Source of the DNA: Lunularia cruciata
Lineage: Eukaryota; Streptophyta; Marchantiopsida; Lunulariales; Lunulariaceae
Length of the DNA: 64,000 bases
Assembly (NCBI GenBank): GCA_948567375.1
Contig: OX419761.1
Location: forward strand, 10,232,501-10,296,500
Reading direction: 5' to 3'
Of this stretch, positions 58,076 to 64,000 are shown in pieces (the first letter of the stretch is position 1; each line of letters opens with the position of its first letter). The notes beneath the pieces are model-generated. The model was given only the letters and a program-made list of their open reading frames with translations. It made no database searches and had not been told where the DNA came from. Made by a program: the position numbers and the translations under genes.

Positions 58076-61000
58076 GGTGCCGTTCGAAACTTGTCGTAAG
58101 TTGGCCATATTTCGCAAAAGATACTCAAATTGGAGGGGGATGAAGGGAAGAGAAGTTCCCTTAATACATTACGGAAGTTTGCAGAATTGCGTGTCTTACG
58201 GTTAGTATGATACAAATCATATGTGTTACTACAAAGAGTAGCATCCGCTGCTTCCCCTTGACATACTGGAGAACTCGAGCTATATTGGGACAGAGTGATC
58301 AATCACATGGCGAGCATTAGCGTAGTCTCTAGAATGTAACGCCTATGCGGAAGTTCTGAAGAGCAAAAGATGGAGTGTAGGTTGAGCATAGACTATAATA
58401 CTTAAAATTGGATAGCTCGACCTGTGGGATAGAGATTATTCACTCAGCAAATATAGGTGTAGTGTCGAGGAGGCTACTCTGTGGTGGAGTTCTGAATTGT
58501 AGATAGATAAGTGTCAGTGCAGTGTGTACACGAATATCCGCACGCTTGTACCATGTGATGGCCCTCCATTAGTGTGGAAGATAGTGACTGCTGATTTGAT
58601 TTTCCAGACTGCCACAGTGCTACCATTGCATCATACATCAACTTGTTGGACAAATTTGCCAGAATCCGAGGTTTACAATTTTGATAGAATGTGTCTTCCT
58701 TTGGTACCGTTTGGAAAGACACGTTCAACATACTGTTCAAAGCATAACAAGTATTGCGGCTTCCAAGTCGTTATCGGTGCGTTTTAATTTGATTAATCAA
58801 ATATGTACACATAACAGTTATCAGTGGAGATTGAAATATGTGCGTCTCTCTTGTAACTCCATTCTAGTATTTTGGAGATATGATCAGGTTTCCAATACTT
58901 GATCGTAATTTTGCGTGCTTGGCTTAAGAGGCGACTTGTAAGCTATAATAGGGCGAATCACGGCTTGATAAATATATGTGATACGATATATGTTGAGATT
59001 GGACGTATTTATCATGATTGAATGTTTCACAGTTAGGTTTCAGAACGTGAAATCGGGACTTGCTGTCAACTAGGAAGGGGAATTTTGCGAAATCGGTTCT
59101 TCTAATATCACGCACAGAAAAGAAGTTGCCACATATGTTTTGACTGTCTACGTTGGCAACTGATCGCCATCATGGATTTGTATCTTGAGAGTTTGAGAAG
59201 TATCGACTGCACTAGTGAAACGGCGAAACTTCTTGAAAATATTTTTCAAAAAATTTCAGCATCCAGAAATTGCTATTCCTGAACAGCCTACGCGGGTCAT
59301 CTTACCGCAACGAATATACTTAATCTTTCACCTAGAGACGAACATCACTGACTGAACAGCGTTACGTTTGCAAGTATCGAGTTTTGGACAGGTACGCCAT
59401 GTTGATATTGTATCACAAGCTAACATTCCTAGCGGCTAGTGCACGCGGGAAAGTTTAATCTTTAGACACCCTTTCAAATCTATGGTGAAGAGTGACTCAA
59501 CATACTTGTGTACCTGTCTCTTCCTATATATATCGCAGCAGGACTTGTGTCCCGCAGACCATTCTGTGGTGAACTTTGGTATCTCCACTCTCATTTCTCT
59601 CTTCGTAATACGCCGGAACAGCAAGTATCACTCGTGTATGTATGGGCAGAATAAGGAGGTGTGAACAGTTCAAGTTCAATATTGTCAATACTTCATCTCA
59701 CTGCCAGTCATGGTGCACAGATGGTCCTGTTTTCAAGAATGTAGGCAAGTCAAAAGCTACGTTCATGAAGCTAGCCCGCACACAAAAGTGATCGACAATG
59801 TCAAACTTTCAGCGGTGGTGTAAACTTGTAGGGAATCGAGACATTCGCAGTCATGAAATATCCGCAGCACAGCTTGGAACACAAACCGAATAGTGTAGCT
59901 GATCTTGTTTTGTTGACTTCACCTGCCAAGGGAACCGTAATTAGCCACCGTTGGTGTTCCACTGTACACATAATCGAACTTGATTTGGGTGCAATTGTCT
60001 TGTCTTCTGTCTTTTCTGCTTCGCTTTTCGCCTCCCTATGCGTTTGAAACACGTTCCACCTTTGTCGACCAGTGTGAATGAATCCCCCAATCTAAGCTAG
60101 GTAGGAATCACAACCTGCACACGTGTTTTCTCTGAAATATGATATTCCTTGTCAGTTTCAAAATGAGCATCTTTCGGATTGAATATGCGCAGATTACTGT
60201 GGAATGTATTCTCCTGCACATAAGGCGTTAATCTTTGATATTGGTGCAGCTATAGCTTATTGTCTCGCAGGAGGCTGGTCAGAAGAGTGGTCACATGCGT
60301 CAAACTTATCCAGAAACTCCACCTTTGTTGGCTCTTTGATAAAGTCTCTGACACCACTTTCTACCGAGTTTGGACGTACTGAACAACTACCAAATTAATA
60401 TAGGAGCAAAAGATCGGTCCAGCGATTCGGCTCAAGAGAAATGATGCTCCATCTAGGCAAGTTGACTGTCTCGCTTCAGAACCTTGTTATCCTCTGCCTT
60501 CACTAATTCAGGAGTTTTCTTGTCGACGTATCCTAGAAAGAGATCTCCATGGTCGCCATACTTTGTCTAATATCTGTCAATACTACCGTACCTGTAGTAT
60601 GCAAATGCAGTGACACTCGTGATTCATCGTGTAATACACACCAGAGCGAGGGTCCAGGAAACAAGTCAGAGCACTTCACACGTCGGATAAGGATACACAT
60701 TGTTTTTACTCAGCCTTCAGTTATGTAAGTTAGACATGGCCCTAATGAGCCAGTGACGGCTTTCTATAATGTAACACATGGACATCGAGGAGGCGTACTG
60801 GTTAAGTCTTCTTGTTTCGCTCAAATTCCTTGGGGACCTGGATCCATCTCTTCCCTTTGAACATCTCCAGGTCTAGAGGCGTTGGCGCGTACAGTGCCTT
60901 CATTGTGCTTGCGAGCTCATAGGACAGAATCACTGGCTTTGTTCCGCCATTTCTGGAAGTGGCTGCGCTTTTGGTATGATGACATTAAGATACACACAAC

Positions 61001-63159
61001 TCTGGGGACGAAAGACCAGCTTCACCTCAGGGAGGTTGTCCTGATGTTCATGTGCAGGGTGGAAGGCGAGTCTATTTTGGGGACTTGACTTTGAGGCTGG
61101 AGGATAAAAACACTAGTCTTACATTCTTGGGGCATCTTTATTTCTTCCTGTTTGGGTGCATATTAGGTGATAACTTGTACTGATATGACAATCTTTGAGG
61201 AATACATCAAGCTAACCAGTTACATTGGCGATTTTTCTATTTTACAATTCTTTTACTTGATCAGCTTAGCCTGCTTATGTTTTATATGACTGATAAAGTG
61301 GAATTGCCCAGACGTCGGTCCCTGATGACCGAAAAACTCTTAAGCGGCCCGGATGAAGATCCCGTGTTGCTCTCCTATTCTTATCATGTACGGATCCAAT
61401 CGGGAACGTAGGCTTTAGGAGTGATGCATCACTTCAACCGTATGGTTGAAGTGATTCCGAGGATGGGATTTTCAGATAATAGACTCTTTTGATCCCGATC
61501 ATGTGATTTCTCAACGGCTGTGAACATAGCACTTGGCCAGGTTTAAAGGTTCTGTTCCCTTCAAGACCTGAAGGCCGGTGCTGAGGAAGATGTGTGACCA
61601 ATGCAGGACGAGTTATTCTGGGGGTTCGGCGATCAATCACCACTGACTGGGAGATCAGCGGATTTGCGGACATTGTGGATGCTGTTGAAAAGAAAAAGGC
61701 TGTTCATGACATTGAGTATGCATAGACAGGAGATTAAACCAGTAGACTGCTCTTTCCTTATGCGGCTGAGCAGCAGACATTAACCGGCCTTACAAAGGAA
61801 ATAATTCCAAGTCATTGTTTCTGGATCACAGTAACACTTGAGAGTTGTCCGGGGTAAGGTCGGTGAATTTCATTAGGTGCTTGTGTTCAACAACGTCCTA
61901 TCTACGTCGTATGCAAAGCCACCTCTAGTCTTCTGGCCGTTGCATCTCACTCGAAATTAAGCATGAATCAAAAGTCACCTTCATCTCCAATTTTGAAGGG
62001 GAACAGAAACCTCAATGCTGTATGCAATTGCGATGGGAGTTAGATTACTCTATGCTATTCTCTTCAATTACTGAATCTTATAATTCACCGTCAAGCTTCA
62101 AGCTTACTGGATGGCCCGTCTAGAATGATGGATACCGATAACATCTGACTTGGTCTGTTACGAGAAAGGAAGGTCGTCGCTGCGATACTCTCTGCGTGTT
62201 TTTCTGTCCAATAAACTTCACCTGATGTGGAGAAATCTGAAGAAACCTTGTAAAATCAGTCAGATACCAGATCTCTGCCCATCAGGTGAAATACCTACAC
62301 ATGCCAGGGATCTTGGCATTGTTGGTTCTGTTGTTTATGATGCATGATTCATGAAATTATTTTCTAAGGTTCGCCCATGCATAAACAGCTGACATTGCTT
62401 CTTTCTGATTCCTGTAGACAAGTTTTGTATGTTATAGGAATGTTTACTGCTTTCTAATGAATTTTTTGTTTTGGAGGCAAACCATTCTAGAGTAGACCAA
62501 TATTTAATTTCAGTGTACGAAAAGCAGTTATCGTCTCCCGATCTTTGACCAAAAACGTCCACTTCATTTCAAGGAGCTGTATTTCCCTTCTTATCTGGGG
62601 ACTCTATTTCACGATTTCGGTTCATCATATTTCCAGAATCACCGTCATGATGGCCTTAAAATTTCCGTGGGGATGAATTTGGGTACGAGCTTGAATCGGC
62701 AGATCCCTGTCTGTGGCTGTTGAAAGAAAATACTGATAATAGGCCCTACACTGTTGGTCACTGCGTATACGTTGCTTGAACAGATCATCGACTCTGCTCT
62801 GCCGGACCATTATCTAGTTTAAACCTGGATTAGACTCCATATGCAATCGAAGGTGCACGCCTGCTCTCACATCTCTGCTCAGAATCTTGCTCCCGGAGCA
62901 TGTTACAGCCTATTGCATGGTTGCACTAACTGTCATGTTTGAAGCAACTGCTTCCGGTGAGGTTAGTACCAAAATGATGGTACATGGAGCGAGAACTTTG
63001 TACAAGTACAAAAAGCTCGATATATCAGCAATGCAGGAAAACGTTTAAAGTGTATCATTCAGATTCTATTTTATGTTTGTTTCTTTCGCGAAATTTCCAT
63101 CTGACGTTTCAAGTAAGGTATGAATTGGTATAAATACATTTCAAGGTATTTCAAGAAAA
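58076..63159. other. 5.1-kb region without a recognisable gene
   Basis: All open frames are short and none resembles a known protein. Composition is like the gene islands rather than the transposon beds. It may hold long UTRs, introns of an unseen gene, or non-coding RNA. No tRNA, snRNA or rRNA was recognised. A strong hairpin at 61428-61455 is listed separately. Confidence 0.5.
61428..61455. repeat. Perfect hairpin, 12-bp stem with 4-nt loop
   Basis: ATCACTTCAACC (61428-61439), loop GTAT, GGTTGAAGTGAT (61444-61455). It lies in a gene-free stretch and its function is unknown. Confidence 0.85.
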
Positions 63160-63738
63160 CTATTTCTTCTGTCTCTTTCGGCGAACTCTTGACCTTGCTC
63201 TGCGGGTCCTGCTTCGGGTTTGGCCTTTCCGCTTCCTCGACCCTCGTGGATGATACGTCCTACCAACCAATCCTGTTGGTGTGCGTCTCCTGCTTCCACT
63301 TCTGCTTCTGCTACGACTTCTGCTCCGTGATCTACTCCGTCCGCTGCTACTGCATCTGGATCTAGATTTCTTTAAGGGGTTGATACAGAAGCAGTGCGGC
63401 CTTTTGTCACGAACACCCAGACCATTGTACTTTACTACGAAAATTGGAACAATCTGGTAGCGGCCGTAGTGATGATGAAGTTGCGCCTCCTCCACTAGCC
63501 TGTAAAGTGATCTTCCCATTTGGCCCATAAATTTCTTCCCCAGTTTGCAGTTGTAGTACTTTTGAATGCTAATTTTGATTTCATGCTTGGTACATCCTGT
63601 TTTCCTTTTCGTTCCCAGAAGCGCGTTAAGAATTAGCTGCCTCAAAGTAGCGTGAGGATTCCTCCCTGCACTGTTGATGGTCACCCTCAGTGCTTTACGT
63701 CTTGAAGCTGATCTAGATCTAGATCTAGATCTTCCCAT
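63160..63738 (-). CDS. Linker-histone-like (H15 domain) protein with RS-rich tails; protamine-like candidate
   Basis: An intronless gene for 192 residues. Residues 1-17 and 124-151 are Arg-Ser repeats, and 165-192 are Arg/Lys-rich. Between them, residues 27-98 fit the winged-helix globular domain of linker histone H1: 'NPHATLRQLILNALL', 'KTGCTKHEIKISIQKYY', 'LYRLVEEAQLHHHYGRYQI' (H1 pattern: P.Y..MI..A, GSS..AI.KYI, L..LV..G.L....G.Y). Unlike ordinary H1, the tails are Arg- rather than Lys-rich, and there are five cysteines (49, 64, 116, 118, 129). These traits are those of sperm protamine-like proteins, which derive from H1 in bryophytes and animals. Expected in the nucleus, bound to DNA. 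It could instead be an unusual somatic H1 or an RS-domain protein. ATG at 63738. Confidence 0.72.
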   Translation of the reverse strand: MGRSRSRSRSASRRKALRVTINSAGRNPHATLRQLILNALLGTKRKTGCTKHEIKISIQKYYNCKLGKKFMGQMGRSLYRLVEEAQLHHHYGRYQIVPIFVVKYNGLGVRDKRPHCFCINPLKKSRSRCSSSGRSRSRSRSRSRSRSGSRRRTPTGLVGRTYHPRGSRKRKGQTRSRTRRARSRVRRKRQKK

Positions 63739-64000
63739 TCTGAATAATTTCTAGTATCGTCTCAATTGAAGTCTTCCTCTTTATTGTGGTCTAATTCACT
63801 TCGGGCTCCCTCTTCCAGGTCCCAATGGGCCTCAATTGCCATTCCTCGTCTGTCAGCGTTTGAGAATTGCTCTCAGAAAACGTTCATCGCATTGTCAAGC
63901 TCCGCTAGACCTTTCGGCATTATGGTAAAATTACCAGTGGAAACGCATTCGTCCACATCCTGACTGTGTCGAACCTGATAATCTAATACAGTATGAGGCC
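63739..64000. other. 5' flank of the H1-like gene, to window end
   Basis: Probably leader or promoter of the minus-strand H1-like gene. A short minus-strand frame (MPKGLAELDN...) ends after 15 codons at a TGA (about 63922-63877) and could be a small upstream ORF in the leader. Nothing else is supported. Confidence 0.35.

Noticed and set aside
61325-61345. Hammerhead-ribozyme-like core (CTGATGA followed by GAAA)
   Set aside because: Only two bases separate the two core blocks, so stem II is missing, and no flanking helices I and III can be drawn.
1-64000. tRNA, rRNA, spliceosomal RNA genes or CRISPR arrays
   Set aside because: No cloverleaf B-box, conserved rRNA text or regular spacer array was seen on reading; a dedicated RNA scan was not possible here.

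Overview
This is a piece of a land-plant nuclear genome, most likely a bryophyte (moss or liverwort grade). The evidence is GT-AG introns, plant-only gene families (a WCRKC thioredoxin, a PAP12/pTAC7-like plastid transcription subunit, a LURP-one-related protein), TTTAGGG-type telomere motifs and chromodomain Ty3 retrotransposons. A basic, cysteine-containing linker-histone-like protein would fit a plant with protamine-like sperm chromatin. The species cannot be fixed from the sequence alone.

Layout. At 0-19 kb there is a transposon bed: decayed Ty3/chromovirus pieces, solo LTR-like repeats, a coiled-coil retroelement of unfamiliar type, and two copies of a non-LTR retrotransposon with an N-terminal C2H2 finger and a C-terminal nuclease-like domain, one AT-rich and decayed and one nearly complete. 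At 20-31 kb there is a gene island with three intronless genes: WCRKC thioredoxin (+), a PAP12/pTAC7-like protein (+) and CHIP-type TPR/U-box ubiquitin ligase (-). A further truncated non-LTR copy lies at 23.5-24.8 kb. At 31-55 kb there is a second AT-rich transposon bed. It holds a 1-1.4 kb direct duplication, AT microsatellites, a Ty3 chromovirus with both LTRs that is itself split by two solo LTRs, a second copy of the coiled-coil retroelement, tandem repeats and a 344-bp inverted-repeat element. At 55-64 kb there is a second, less AT-rich gene region with a three-exon LURP-one-related gene and an SR-rich linker-histone-like gene. Between these two lies a 5-kb stretch in which no gene was recognised.

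The genes do not form an operon or a single pathway. Two (WCRKC thioredoxin and the PAP12-like protein) are expected in the plastid, CHIP acts in cytosolic protein quality control, and the histone-like protein acts on chromatin. The strongest leads are: the Cys-bearing, RS-flanked H1-like protein as a protamine-like candidate; an 18-residue Gly/Tyr/Cys repeat fused to a LURP-one domain; arrays of heat-shock-element-like palindromes in the chromovirus LTR promoter; a conserved ~130-bp tail repeated with and without the non-LTR element; and a three-copy retroelement with a shared, unrecognised coding segment.
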